Of a stretch of DNA of 64,000 nucleotides, positions 46,225 to 57,110 are shown in pieces. Both the position numbers and the translations under genes were made by a program. How positions within the stretch are numbered: position 1 is the stretch's first letter; every line of letters starts with the position of its first letter. The DNA lies in assembly GCF_963924675.1 (NCBI RefSeq), contig NC_089232.1, positions 38,084,659-38,148,658 on the forward strand, read 5' to 3'. Source of the DNA: Phocoena phocoena (lineage: Eukaryota; Chordata; Mammalia; Artiodactyla; Phocoenidae). The notes beneath the pieces were generated by a model that did not search any database, was not told the origin of the DNA, and worked only from the letters and a program-made list of their open reading frames with translations.

Positions 46225-46407
46225 CTTTGTGATGACCTAGAGGGGTGGGAATGGGAGGGTGGGAGGGAGGCTCAAGAGGGAGGGGATATGGGGATATATG
46301 TATACATATAGCTGATTCACTCTGTTGTACAGCAGAAACTAACACACCATTGTAAAGCAATTATACTCCAATAAAGATGTAAAAAAAAAAGAAAAAGCTT
46401 CCAAAAC
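46225..46407 (+). repeat. Very short L1 3' end
   Basis: 'gggtgggaatgggagggtgg', 'ggggatatatgtatacatat', 'gctgattcactctgttgtac', 'agcagaaactaacacacc' and 'actccaataaagatgt' are the 3' UTR of a cetartiodactyl L1, followed by poly-A. Strong 5' truncation (about 180 bp). Target repeat AAATGTCACAGTTTA at 46210-46224 and 46408-46422. Confidence 0.92.
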
Positions 46408-46424
46408 AAATGTCACAGTTTAGA

Positions 46425-47018
46425 GGCTAAAGTTATAGTCATCTTAGAGATAGGCATATTCATATGAAGAGGACTTAAGAAATCCAGGGTGGAACGCACT
46501 ATCAAGTGTTAGGTAAAGTGCTGTCATAGTTTCTCAGAGGGGAAACTGAGGCTCCAGGTGTTTAAATGGCTTCACAGGATGATGAGGCCTTTGGGCATTG
46601 CTGGAACCAGTATCTAAGGCTCCTTTCTTTACCAGCCCCATCACACACCTCTCCCAGGAGGGGAAAATGAAGCTTTCAGAGAGGGAAACAGATGCCTGGG
46701 GGTCAACACAGAACACCCCAAGAAAGTCTGCTTTCATTGCTCATAAATGCAAAGAAAAGGTTCAAAAAAATTTTAAGGGGGCACTAGAGAGAGTTATGAA
46801 TTTTAGACCTGTGAAAACTACTTGGCACTTAACACACATCACAGATTCTGAATGCTGAGTGGAAGAGTTTAGGGTCTGTGTGTGTGCATTGCGTGAGGGG
46901 AGGGGGCAGGAATGTGTCTAGCTGACTGCATTTTAGAGGCCCAAGTAAATCATTTAGGGGTTTTGTCTGGGCCCCTGGCCCTGTGCTGGTCCTAAGTGTC
47001 CTGCTGCTCACTCCCCAG
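46425..47018. other. Unique sequence upstream of a candidate exon
   Basis: A MIR/L2-like end at about 46500-46620 ('gaaactgaggctccaggtg'). The last 25 bases form a good splice acceptor. Confidence 0.45.
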
Positions 47019-47117
47019 GTTTGCCAAGCTCCTCCTACAGGCCACGTTCCTGATTCTCCTTGTTGCGGAGGAAAAGGTGAAGGCTCTCATCACCAACGTC
47101 TTCTGCCTTTGTCTGAA
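47019..47117 (+). CDS. Candidate internal exon of an unidentified host gene
   Basis: 99 bases between the acceptor TCCTGCTGCTCACTCCCCAG and the donor GAA/GTAAGG. In the supported frame it reads FAKLLLQATFLILLVAEE then KVKALITNVFCLCL, an amphipathic or hydrophobic stretch. The exon keeps phase (2 in, 2 out): its first base completes an Arg codon left by 36606-36724 and its last two bases (AA) start a Lys codon finished by 52838. One other frame is also open, so the translation is not unique. No family recognised. The downstream sequence from 47470 is L1. Confidence 0.45.
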
Positions 47118-47479
47118 GTAAGGAGCTAATCGGGGGACATCTGGCTTGGGTGTCCACGTTCAGTTTAATTATTTACCCTTCGTGTGGTTAACCCCGCCAC
47201 TCGCACCCCAAGATGTCCCGAAGCACCCTACTGATTGAGGGGTTTTCTTCTGTTGAGGTCATTGCATCCTGGGAGCCTTGCAAGCGAGGGCAAGCAGTGG
47301 GGCAAGCAGGACAGAGGCACACTCTGAAACCCCAAGGCTTTCCCGGGGCTTGACAGAGGGGGCAGATAGGGAGTTCCCTCAGGCTGGGGGGACTGATAAA
47401 GACAGGCCAGCAACACCCCAGTCACGGACATCTTTCTGCATTCTGTCAAAGAATGATTTTCAAAACGTCGAAAACATGG

Positions 47480-48140
47480 TGCAACATGGATGACCCCTGA
47501 GGACATTATGCTAAGTGAAATAAGCCAGTCATAAAAGGACAAACACCGTATGATTCCATTTAGGTGATGTATCTTAACTAGTCAAATTCACAGATCTAGA
47601 AAATAGAATGGTGGTTGCCAGGGGCTGCAGAGAGAGAACACAGAGGAGTCACAGTTTAATGGGTACAAAGTTTCAGTTCTGCAAGATGATAAGGTTCCGG
47701 AAATCTGTCTTACAACAATGTAGGTTTATTTTTCTTTCTTTTTTTACTTTTTGGTCACACCACGTGGCACATGGGATCTTAGTTCCCCAAGCAGGTATCG
47801 AACCTGTGCCCCCTGCAGTGAAAGTGCAGAGTCTTAACCGCTGGACCACCAGGGAAGTCTCACAGTGTAGATATTCTTAATGCTATTGAACTGTATACTT
47901 AAAAATGCTTAAATTTTATGATGTGTGGGTTTTTTTTGTTTGTTTTTTTTTTTACTATACACACAAACACACACAACATCAAAAACATGATTCTGCAGGG
48001 ATGGCACAGGGAGTGTTTTGTGGGGGATGAAACTGTTCTGTATCCTGATTGTGGCAGTGGTTGCACTCTTTAAATGGGTTAAAATTCATAGGATTATGTA
48101 TGAAAAAAGTCCATTTTGCTATACAGTGATTTTTTAATTA
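47480..48140 (+). repeat. L1 3' end with a SINE insert
   Basis: 'gacattatgctaagtgaaat', 'tgattccatttaggtgatg', 'gaatggtggttgccaggggc', 'gggtacaaagtttcagttc' up to 47725. After the SINE it continues 'cttaatgctattgaactg' and, after 47990, 'gtgttttgtgggggatg' and 'tgattgtggcagtggttg', which looks like a second copy of L1 3' UTR sequence. Confidence 0.8.
47726..47865 (-). repeat. Short tRNA-derived SINE, minus strand
   Basis: Same short type as at 801-934: T-rich left end, 'ttggtcacaccacgtggcac', 'gaacctgtgccccctgcag', 'ccaccagggaagtct'. Confidence 0.85.
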
Positions 48141-48496
48141 AAATTTTTAAAACATGGCTTTTGTACAAATGTAGAATGAACATGTAACAAAAATGTATTT
48201 CATTAATTAATGAGAGAACCAACAGGATGGTTCAAAAAAGTACAGGAGATACTGAAATATTTATAATAACTGAAAGGAAGAATATTGAAAGGATTGCTAA
48301 ATTACGTTATATAAAATAAAACCTTAGCCGTTTGACTAAAATATTTTTATTTGCATCACTATATAACAGTCCTGTACTGCTATTAGTTTTCTACGCCTTC
48401 CTTATAAAGTTGTAAAATACCCTAATCAATAGTAAACAGCAAGTTAGACAAAGGTCTACTCGCCTAGAAAACCAGATAATCTGCCCAGGGCAGGCC

Positions 48497-48740
48497 TGTC
48501 AGGGGTCCTCAGCTCCCGGGGCCTCAGACCACATATCGGTCTGTGGCCTGTTAGGAACCGGGCCGCGCAGCAGGAGGTGAGCGGCGGGCCAGTGAGTGAA
48601 GCTTCATCTGCCGTTCCCCATCGCTCCCCATCGCCCCCATTACCGCCTGAACCATTCCCCCACCCCACCCCCGGTCCATGGAAAAACTGTTTTCCACGAA
48701 ACCGGCCCTTGGTGCCAAAAAGATTGGGGACTACTGTGCT
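48497..48740. repeat. hAT-type non-autonomous DNA transposon
   Basis: Terminal inverted repeats beginning CAGGGGTCCTCAGC and, in reverse complement at the right, CAGTAGTCCCCAATC. Body 'ggtctgtggcctgttagg', 'accgggccgcgcagcagg', 'ccggtccatggaaaaactg' is the common mammalian hAT MITE. CpG-rich. The open frames on both strands here come from it. Confidence 0.82.
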
Positions 48741-48869
48741 GGATGACTCCCAAGCCCGGAATGACTCCAGGGCTTTTTGGAACTCCTTTGGTCCCATCTG
48801 CTACTCTTGGACAATTTTTCCTAACTGTCGAGATGAAGGGAAGCAGGGGGATATCAGGCCCAAAGCTGG

Positions 48870-51235
48870 GCCAGGGAGGAAAGAGTAAGTGGTGCTATCA
48901 AAGAAGTGAGGGCCCAGAGATGCCCTGCCGCCCCAGCTGGTCCTCATCTTAGTAGAATATCAGTTTTCAGGAATATGGGCATTTAGAGAAAGGACGGTAG
49001 GAAAGAAAACCAGGAAGGGGTTGCTGGTTCCAAGAACCGCCAGATCATCCTTGGGCCCGCCAGGCTCATTCTGGCCCGGGGCTCTAGACCCGTGACAGAG
49101 CGGCACCGGCACGGGCCTGGCCTCTCTCCTTCCAGGCTTCAACAGGCACCATCTTATCTCCTTGACTTCAGGTGGATCCCTCTGCCTTTCTTCCCCAGGC
49201 ACTGGAAGTGGGGCTCTTATGGGGGTTCCTTAACCCTAGCTGCTCAGAGGGGAACCCCAAAGCCCAGAACAGATCTGGGAGGAGGTCCAGCCTCCTCTGT
49301 ACACCTCCAGCTGAATGGGGGTTGGGGGGCTCTTGCCAGCCAGCCCCAGGCTGACATCTGAGTGCAGGTGGACCCCTGGGCTCTGGAGACCATGGCTCCT
49401 GGGCGGCTGCAGGGCCTTCCTTTGCGGGGAAAGGAAGAAGCCAAGCTGCTTTGCGGGAAGGGGAATGTGGAAAATGTGTGCGGCAGAGGTGAGCTGGAAC
49501 CTGTAAACAAAAGGCCCTGAGAAACCTGGGGCGTGGGGACAGGAACAGCCTAGGCCAGGGTCCCTCCAAGACCAGCCAGATGTACTTTTACAGCTCTGGT
49601 CACACTGGGGCAGCCAGCACTGGAAGTAGCTGAATTCTTCACCTCCTGGGCAACTGTGAAGAGAGGGTGATCAGTTCCCCTTGACGCTGGTGCCAGCCAG
49701 CCTCTCTCCCAGGACTTAATAATTCAGGCCTCTCAACCTAGTGGGCCCCAGGCTCGCACCCAGGCTGTGAGCTGAGGACATGGTGTCTGTTTCCCTGGCT
49801 GCCTCTTGCACAAGATCCCGAAGGCTGCTTCCCCCAACTCTGAGCTTATGGGGGGCGGGTAGGTCTCAGGCCAACACTGTCACTGATAAGACCCTCCTGA
49901 TAAGACCCACCCACCAGCCCGAGTTGTCCTGACTGACCTTCAGCCTTTGTCTCAGCTGCTGCCCTGCTGGCCCCTGGGGGCTGTCCCAGAGCTCTGGTTA
50001 CTGGTCTCAGGCAGCCACTCAACCCCTCCCCTGGGAGGCTGGAATCACACCCCACTGGACACAGTTCAGAGAAGTGATGTTCTCATTACCCTCCCACCTC
50101 CCTGCCCATCTCCTCAGCTTCCCCACCCCCCTTACTCCCCTGCGCCAGCCTCAATCCCAGCCCCAGCCTCAATCCCAGCCCCTCCATTACCAGACCCGAA
50201 CTCACTGCTGTGCAGGGGGACCTGCATGGCAGACGGCAGGACTCTGGTCCTCCCCTCACTTGAGACCCCAGACTCTGTTCTGCAACTGTCGAGAAAGACC
50301 ACAGACCACTGATGTGAGGGTGAGGGGTGATGGTTCTGTGGCCTGAGCCTGTGGGCCAGTAGGGAGGGACCCTGCGGACATCAATCCCTCCGCAGAGGGG
50401 AGAGGCAGGGGTGGGTTCCTGGCATTCCTGTCAGATGCCTGAGGCAGGAAAAGTGGCCACTGAAAGAGCTTCCACCCCAGACACAGGCTGGGGCAGAGGG
50501 TCCATTACTGACCCGGGTTCTGGGCCTCCCACCATGCACTAAGGACAAGCAGGGGTCTGAACAGAGCAGAGCCGGAGGATTCCTGGGGGTGGAACTTTTC
50601 ACAGGGAGCTGAAATGGGGCTGTTGCTATAGCAGCAACAAAAACAACCAGCTCACGTGGACCCGGTAAGAAGCCTTCTGCCTCGGGCTGTGTAGTCACCA
50701 GCAGAGGTCCTGGCAGGGGCAGTTCAGGGCTTGCAGAGAAATCAGGAAAGGCCTAGAAGACAGCCAGGAGGAATGTGGGAATGCAGAGGAGACGGGGGTC
50801 CAGAGCAGACCCCAGAGAGCCTCGTCTCTCTCTCAGACAGCAGGAGCCATCTCAGTGGGGCTGAAAGTAGAAACTCTTTGGTGAGGGACAGCAGAGCACT
50901 GCTTTGCTGACTTCGGCATCCAGACAGAACCTGCTGGCTGAGAGGCAGGGAAAACACCTCTTGCACAACCTTAGTTCATGGCTGAAGTTTTGGAACGCCA
51001 CAGCAGGCCACTGATTCTTAATAAGATCACTTTGATCTGAGGCTGCTCCACAGTTGATCTTATCACTAAGCCTCCTTTGCACTGAGCAGCGGGGTGCCAG
51101 GCCTGGGCTGGTCCTTCACATCCTCACCATAGCCTTGTGACCTGGGAATTAGCACCCTGAGACAACGGCAACGGAGACTCCAAGGTCAAGTTACAATTCC
51201 CAAAATATCTGTGCCCATCTTGTGTTTCTGCCAAG
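48870..51235. other. GC-richer, mostly unique sequence
   Basis: Long non-repeat block with overlapping open frames on both strands, a by-product of GC content. 50139-50180 has an 18-base unit (CAGCCTCAATCCCAGCCC) twice. A 36-base segment at 49135-49170 has acceptor/donor-like borders compatible in phase with the exon at 47019, but it is too short to call. 51100-51200 has an L2/MIR-like end. Confidence 0.4.
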
Positions 51236-51239
51236 CATG

Positions 51240-51530
51240 TTTTGGACCCAAATGTAGGTTGTCACATTTCCATTCCATTCATATGAAAGGTCCAGAAAAG
51301 GCAAATCTATAGAGACAGAAAGTAGATTGGTGTTTGCGTAGGGCTGGGGGAGGACTGAAAGGATGGGGACCTAAAAGGTCCAGGATTTCTTTTTTGGATG
51401 AAAATGGTCTAAAATTGACTGTGAAGATGGTTGCACAACTCTGTGACTATAATAAAAGCCATGAACTGTATAGTTTAGATGGGTGAGTTGTACGGTATGT
51501 GAATGATACCTCCATAAGCTGTCAGAAAAA
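51240..51530 (+). repeat. L1 3' end fragment
   Basis: 'tcatatgaaaggtccagaaa', 'atagagacagaaagtagattgg'-like order, 'gaagatggttgcacaactc' and 'gtgagttgtacggtatgtg' are L1 3' UTR markers. Confidence 0.75.
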
Positions 51531-52269
51531 TATAATTTTGGCATATTTTGACTCACAAGATGATCTTTCATTTGGCAAATGGGGTCTGCATCCAGCCTCA
51601 GGTCAGCGGTCCCTCTGACCAGCACCCCTCCTCAAATGCATTTCAAAAGCTCCCGGTACAAAGGGCTGTTGTCACTCACCCTCTCCCTTCCTCCCTGTAT
51701 TCATGGCTGTCACACGAGCCTCAGCTGTAGCAGGGCCCCACTGAGCTCCATCTGAGGCTGCCGCTGTGTTTACTCAGGTGGAGGTTACAAAGGCCCGACT
51801 GGCATCCGACCTGCCTGCGCTGCCTGTGAGCCTGGAAGGGGAGTGAGCTGTTTGGGCCGTCAAGAACATGACAGGAAGAGAGGAGCAGAGGCTCCAGATG
51901 GAAGGAGGACAAAACTGCGGAAGACTCCCTTGCACCCCACCCCAGACTCGACACCCAGAGCTGTGGGCTTGCGCTAGGCTGGTGGTAAAATACGGCCTTC
52001 GTTTCCAAAGAAAAGTCAACAGAGGATCTCTCAACGCTGCACATGCTCCCATCTCAGGGTTGGTGCCAAGGCCTTTGCATGGTCTCCCTAGAGGATAGTG
52101 TGCCTTAAGATATTGATTCCCTTCACTGGCGGGGGCCTGGGATGGCCGCAGCTCCTGGGCAGGTGACTTCAGGTTGTCAACAATCTGGGCCAGGGCTCCA
52201 AATTTCCTCCAGTTCACGAGAACGAGCCGGGTTGTACCAAGAGGTAAAGATGGTTGGGTGAAATGGTTG

Positions 52270-52462
52270 CCTAGATGGGGGATTCTCAAAGGCTGGTCCC
52301 AGGACCAGGCAGCATCAGCATCACCTGGGAACTTGTTAGGAATGCAAATTCTCAGGCCATCCCAGACCTATTGAATTGGAAACTCCAGGAATGGGGCCTG
52401 GCAATCTGTGTTTTAACAAGCCGTCCAGGGGAGTCTGATGTGCATTAAAGTTTGAGAACCAT
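52270..52462 (+). repeat. MER5A-type hAT transposon
   Basis: 'ttctcaaaggctggtcccag', 'catcagcatcacctggg', 'aacttgttaggaatgcaaat', 'ctgtgttttaacaagcc', 'taaagtttgagaaccatgg'; nearly complete. Confidence 0.9.
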
Positions 52463-52837
52463 GGTATAGATTCCAAGGTCCATGAGGCAGAGGCTGTGCC
52501 TTATTCTGGTGTGTATCTTCAGCTCCTAGCCAAGTCTGCTGGTATATAGTAAACAATCATGGACAGTTTATTGAATGAATGGTTTAGCTCCACTTGTCAC
52601 TAACTGCTTCTCTCTAACCAGGTGCCAACCAGGACATTTGCATGCTGATAAAAAGAGAAGGGTGTGGGTATATCTGATAATTTGCTCCAGCTTCTTGTTG
52701 GCTCAGTTTGGTCTCTGAATTATTAAGCAGGATTCTCAGCCCATTTCACGTTTTCTTTTTACAGATAAGGCCTTGGCTCTTTGACAATTTTTTTTTTCTA
52801 ATCTCAAGAAACAAAAACACTTTCCATTTGATTTCAG

Positions 52838-52970
52838 AACCAAGCTCTCCCGCTACATTATCCTGACTCTGAAAGAAAAGGAGGATGCAGCTGGAAGGAT
52901 GTTTTTACCTTTTCAAGTTAAAATGTACCCATATTATTATACATCTGGTCCCAGGAGAACCAAGAAATAG
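52838..52970 (+). CDS. Candidate last coding exon of an unidentified host gene
   Basis: Acceptor CACTTTCCATTTGATTTCAG ends at 52837. The first A completes a Lys codon from the exon at 47019. The frame then reads TKLSRYIILTLKEKEDAAG, RMFLPFQVKMYPYYYTSG and PRRTKK before TAG at 52968. Together with 47019-47117 the join reads VFCLCLK then TKLSRYI. No repeat overlaps it. A GT at 52910 (CAA/GTTAAA) could be a weak donor, so it may not be terminal. No protein family recognised; supported by acceptor quality, phase and an AATAAA downstream, not by homology. Confidence 0.42.
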
Positions 52971-53550
52971 AGGCCAAGCATTTCTTAGAAATCCTGGAGT
53001 GGGCAGGTTACATACAAGGAACAGATCTGCTTCCCCTTAGTGCTCAGTTGGTGGCCAGAGGCCGGGTGGGGTTCCATGCCTTCCCTCATTTGATTCTGAA
53101 TTACCAGCCGACTTTCCAATTCTCTGGTCCTGCTACCTCCCTCTACTGCTCCAAAGCCCAGATTTCTCTGGTTGCAGACCTCCTGAAACCACCCATTTTG
53201 TTACCCAACCCAGTTCCCTTTCTCCTAAACCACATGTATTTCAGCTGGAAAGATGCTGGCCTCAGACAGGTCGGGCACAGTGCCAGGACGCTGAGATGCT
53301 GTCTATTTCCAGAGCTGTGGCTACCTGCCATTGGCCCTACCCTTACGAGGTTGCCACACTCAACTGACATACACTGACCACTGTCTGGGGCCATCTAACC
53401 TCCACCAGACATCCAGCACCTTCTCTTCTTTGTAGACAGGACCCCTGCAGCAGTGTGTAACAGAGCAACCAAGTTGAGAAACTAACTTGCCCTTGTTTTC
53501 TGTCGGCCAAAGGCTCATAATGAAAAAATAAAGCATCCCCCTTCCTCCTA
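52971..53550 (+). other. Possible 3' UTR of the candidate gene
   Basis: Repeat-free sequence from the stop codon to the polyadenylation signal at 53527. No internal structure noted. Confidence 0.3.
53527..53532 (+). promoter_or_regulatory. Polyadenylation signal AATAAA
   Basis: Canonical hexamer about 560 bases after the stop at 52970, outside any repeat. Supports, weakly, a transcript end here. Confidence 0.35.
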
Positions 53551-54178
53551 ATGGATAACCAGGGCTGAAGTCCTGGGCCTTGAGTTCCCCTTGCCCAGGG
53601 AGGTGAGCCTTTGTTCTTATCAAGTAGTTAAAGAGCTGGTGGGAGGACTTGGCAGGTAGCTGGGGAGGGGAACAGCCCAGAGTGCAGGAAAGGAAGAGGG
53701 GCCTGAGTCATCCACCCTCAAAGGTCTCCTGACTCATAGAGATCAGCACCCCAGGAGTGGTGGTGCCTTGAAGATGAGAGAGAGTGGCACTGGGGGTGGT
53801 GGCCTGAGACTAAGAGGAGGAGCCATATCCTTGAAGAGATGGTGACAGCTGTGGTAAGAGGGCACTAGGAGAAGCCACCAATGCTGGACTGAAGACAGGG
53901 ACTCTTCCCAAGCCTGTGCAAGCCTACAGTTCCTCTGCATGCCCACAGGCTGTGGGGACTTGAGGGCAGTGGGATGGAGTAGGAGAAGAAGGAGGGAACC
54001 CCAACAAAGAAGAGAGTCCGTCTTTCCTACCAAGCCTAGTGGGCAGGGGCCGGGTGAGATATATTTGTCTTTCCTCACACTTTGGGGATCTTGAAGAGTA
54101 TTTCATCTCTCCAACAGATAGAAAGCTCCTTGAGACAGGGGGCTGGTCTTGTACTTTTATATTCCCACCCCAGCACTT
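53550..54178. other. Unique non-coding sequence
   Basis: Purine-rich, with overlapping minus-strand frames; no gene recognised. Confidence 0.4.
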
Positions 54179-54194
54179 AACAGTGACAGGCACA

Positions 54195-55010
54195 CCTATG
54201 ATCCAGCAATCCCACTCCTGGGCATATACCCAGACAAAACTATAATTCAAATAGTTACATGCACCCCTATGTTCACAACAGCACTATTTACAATTGCCAA
54301 GACATGGAAACAACATAAATGTCCATCGACTGATGAATAGATAAAGATGTGGTGTGTGTATGTATATATACACACAGACACACAGACACACACACACACA
54401 CACACACACAGTGGAATATTACTCAGCCACCAAAAAGAATGAAATAATGCCATTTGCAGCAACATGGATGGACCTAGAGATTATCATACTAAGTGAAGTA
54501 AGACAGAAAGAGAAAGACAAATACCATATGATATCACTTATATGTGGAATGTAAAATACTACATGAAAAGAATCTAAAAATAAAAAAAGAGTGGATATAT
54601 GAATAACAGATACTTTGCTGTACACCTGAAGCTAACACAACATTGGAAATCAGCTATACTCCAATAAAAATTAAAAGAAAACTATGACACAAATGAACAA
54701 ATCTACAAAACAGAAACAGACTCACAGACATAGAGAACAGACTTGTGGTTGCCAAGTGGGAGGGGTATAGGGGAGGGGAGGATTGGGAGTCTGGAATTAG
54801 CAGAGGCAAAGAATTATATATAGAATGGACAAGCAACAAGGTCCTACTGTATAGCACAAGGAACTATATTCAGTATCCTGTGACAAACCATAATGGAAAA
54901 AAATATGAAAAAGAATATATATGTATAACTGAGTCACTTTGCTGTACAGAAGAAATTAATACAACATTGTAAATCAACTATACTTCCGTAAAATTAAAGA
55001 AACAAAACAA
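54195..55010 (+). repeat. L1 3' end with perfect 16-bp target duplication
   Basis: 5'-truncated L1. Reads the ORF2 end (TYDPAIPLLGIYPDKTIIQ, AATWMDLEIIILSEVRQKEK), a (CA)n at about 54369-54411 within it, and a 3' UTR ending in an AAAGAAACAAAACAAA tail. AACAGTGACAGGCACA is at 54179-54194 and 55011-55026, exact. Confidence 0.96.
54369..54411. repeat. (CA)n microsatellite
   Basis: ACACACAGACACACAGACACACAC pattern; inside the L1. Confidence 0.9.
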
Positions 55011-55074
55011 AACAGTGACAGGCACAAGGTAGGTGATGAGTCAGCTGGGAGTATGATCATTTCTATGTGCTAAT

Positions 55075-55185
55075 TTTCTTCCTCCACCTCCTCCCTCTCC
55101 TCTCCATCTTCCTCATCCCCCTTCCCTCTTCCTTCTTCTTTTTCCTATTCCTCTTCTTCCTCCTCTTCTTCTACTTCTCTTTAAA
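55075..55185. repeat. Polypyrimidine (CTT/CCT) tract
   Basis: More than 100 bases almost entirely C and T on the plus strand, with TCC and TTC units. Such tracts can form triplex (H-) DNA. Confidence 0.85.
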
Positions 55186-55385
55186 GCAACTTGTTCAGGT
55201 GTAATTTTACACATTGGAATGCACCCTTTTTAGTGTACCATTCTATTCCTTTTTATAGACCCATCAGGATCAAGTTATAGAACATTTCCATCATCCCTAA
55301 ACGTTCCCTTGTGCCCCTTCACAGTCAGTGCCTTCCCAAACATGCAGTATCGCTGTTTCTGTGACTGTTTGCTGGAAAACATTCG
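55186..55385 (-). repeat. L1 3' UTR fragment, minus strand
   Basis: 'tcaggtgtaattttacacat', 'tagtgtaccattctattc', 'atagaacatttccatcatc', 'cccttgtgccccttcacag'. Confidence 0.75.
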
Positions 55386-56049
55386 TGTATTTGGTGTACT
55401 TTGGTTTCAGACCTGTTTCTAGCAGAGCCAACAGCCTGGTAGGAGGTTGGTGTGAACTTTGAAGGATCCCAAACGAACCACAAGAACCTGAGGATTGCTA
55501 ATGGTCAAATCAGCTTCTCTGGGTTCCCACTGGAAGGAAAAGAAAGGAACCATTCCAGGCAAACCCTACAGAATTACTGTGTGGATGTCTTCAAAATGAG
55601 AATTCTAACTGAAGGAAGGATGCCTTCTCTGTTTTGTGACCCACATCAGGCCCCCAGGTTAGGCAGGAGCTCCGCATAGTTGGGACGGGGACCCTGAGCC
55701 TCAGAACAACTTCCCCTCCATGGCCGTGCCCAGCCCGGCTGCTGAGACGCTCTCAGACCTGACTCTACTCCACCTGCCACCAAGAGCCCTGTCTCAGATT
55801 CAAATTTTCTCTCTATGTTCAGGACCTACCTCTGATTATTGTCTTTTCCTCCTGATAATGTGCCCCTCAGCCAGGGCCAGAGGGGTCTCTGCCACTCCAG
55901 GAGAATCATACCTGGCCAAGTGGGTGAATCCTGCCGGGAAGCCAGTGCCCAAGATAGTGGCTCTGCCTTCAAGGGGCTCTGAAGTGGCTGCTGTGCAGCC
56001 ACATCCAGCCTTTATCTTGATTCTTTCATTCATTATTACACGAGCAACC

Positions 56050-56402
56050 CTTGTCATTGCAGACGAATCAGAAATGTGGAAAAACAAAAAGAAAACAACC
56101 AAACTCCCACCAATTGGCAAAGGATGTGAACAGACATTTCTCCAAAGAAGATGCATAAATGACCAATAAGTATGTGAAAAGATGTTCAACATCATTAGTC
56201 ATTCAGGAAATGCAATACAAAGCCACAGTGAGATACCACTTCACACTCATTAGGATGGTTATTAACAAAAAAAACCCCAGAAATTAATGTGTTGGTGAGG
56301 ATGTGGAGAAACTGGGAAATCTCATATATTGCTGGTAGAAATGTAAAATGGTACAACCGCTATGGAAAATAGTTTTGGCAGTTACTCAAAAAATTAAATA
56401 TA
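56050..56402 (+). repeat. L1 ORF2 fragment
   Basis: 'aattggcaaaggatgtgaac', 'agacatttctccaaagaag', 'agatgttcaacatcattag', 'gagataccacttcacac', 'gtggagaaactgggaaatc' are ORF2 sequence. Interrupted by the SINE that follows. Confidence 0.85.
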
Positions 56403-56403
56403 G

Positions 56404-56575
56404 GAGCTTCCCTGGTGGCACAGTGGTTGAGAGTCTGCCTGCCGATGCAGGGGACACGGGTTCATGCCCTGGTCCGCGGAGCGGCTGGGCCCGTTAGCCA
56501 TGGCCGCTGAGCCTGCGCGTCCGGAGCCTGTGCTCTGCAACGGGAGAGGCCCGTGTACCGCAAAAAAAAAAAAAA
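56404..56575 (+). repeat. CHR-2-type SINE with two deletions
   Basis: Missing the 'ggaagatcccacatgc' block and most of 'cacaacagtgagagg'. Long poly-A (about 20) then AAATTAAAAAAAATT. Confidence 0.9.
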
Positions 56576-56699
56576 AAAAATTAAAAAAAATTAAAAAAAA
56601 TAAAATGGTGAAGTTTTAAAGTGAATACTGAAGTTGATGGTATGTGAATTATATCTCAAACGAAAGCAATCATAAGCTTTCGTTTGACATATAATAAGC

Positions 56700-57110
56700 A
56701 ATCATAAGCACTGAATATTTAGATAGATATTTTTCCAGGTCTATATCACATATATATGTACTTTTTGCAGAGAGACTATATAATATTTACATTATTTGTT
56801 AACCTGCTTTTGTCACATAACATTTTTGGAATATCTGTATGTCAATAAATTGTCTACTTTTATGACCACATATATGTTGTCATATGGTTACAACAATCTC
56901 TTATTGTTAGATATTTAGGCTGTTTCCAGTTTTTTACAATTTATTGACAGAATCCTTGAATACACATCGTGATTTATATTTTTAGTTATTCTCTTAAGAT
57001 AAATTTCTAGAGGGAGGACCACTGGATATTTAAGATGTTGAGAAAATAAACCTGCCACCCAGAATTTTGTGCGATTTACATGCCCACCCAGAAAGCCCCC
57101 AAATCTTCAA
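56700..57110 (-). repeat. HAL1/L1 fragment, minus strand
   Basis: 'tttaggctgtttccagttt', 'ttctcttaagataaatttc', 'agagggaggaccactgg', then 'tgcgatttacatgcccaccc'. Confidence 0.65.

Noticed and set aside
48456..48952. Overlapping 113-, 103- and 118-codon frames
   Set aside because: They overlap the GC-rich hAT MITE; open because of base composition.
49135..49170. 36-base exon-like segment CTTCCAG / ... CAG/GTGGAT
   Set aside because: Fits phase 2 on both sides, but is very short, has a poor donor and is not needed for the chain.
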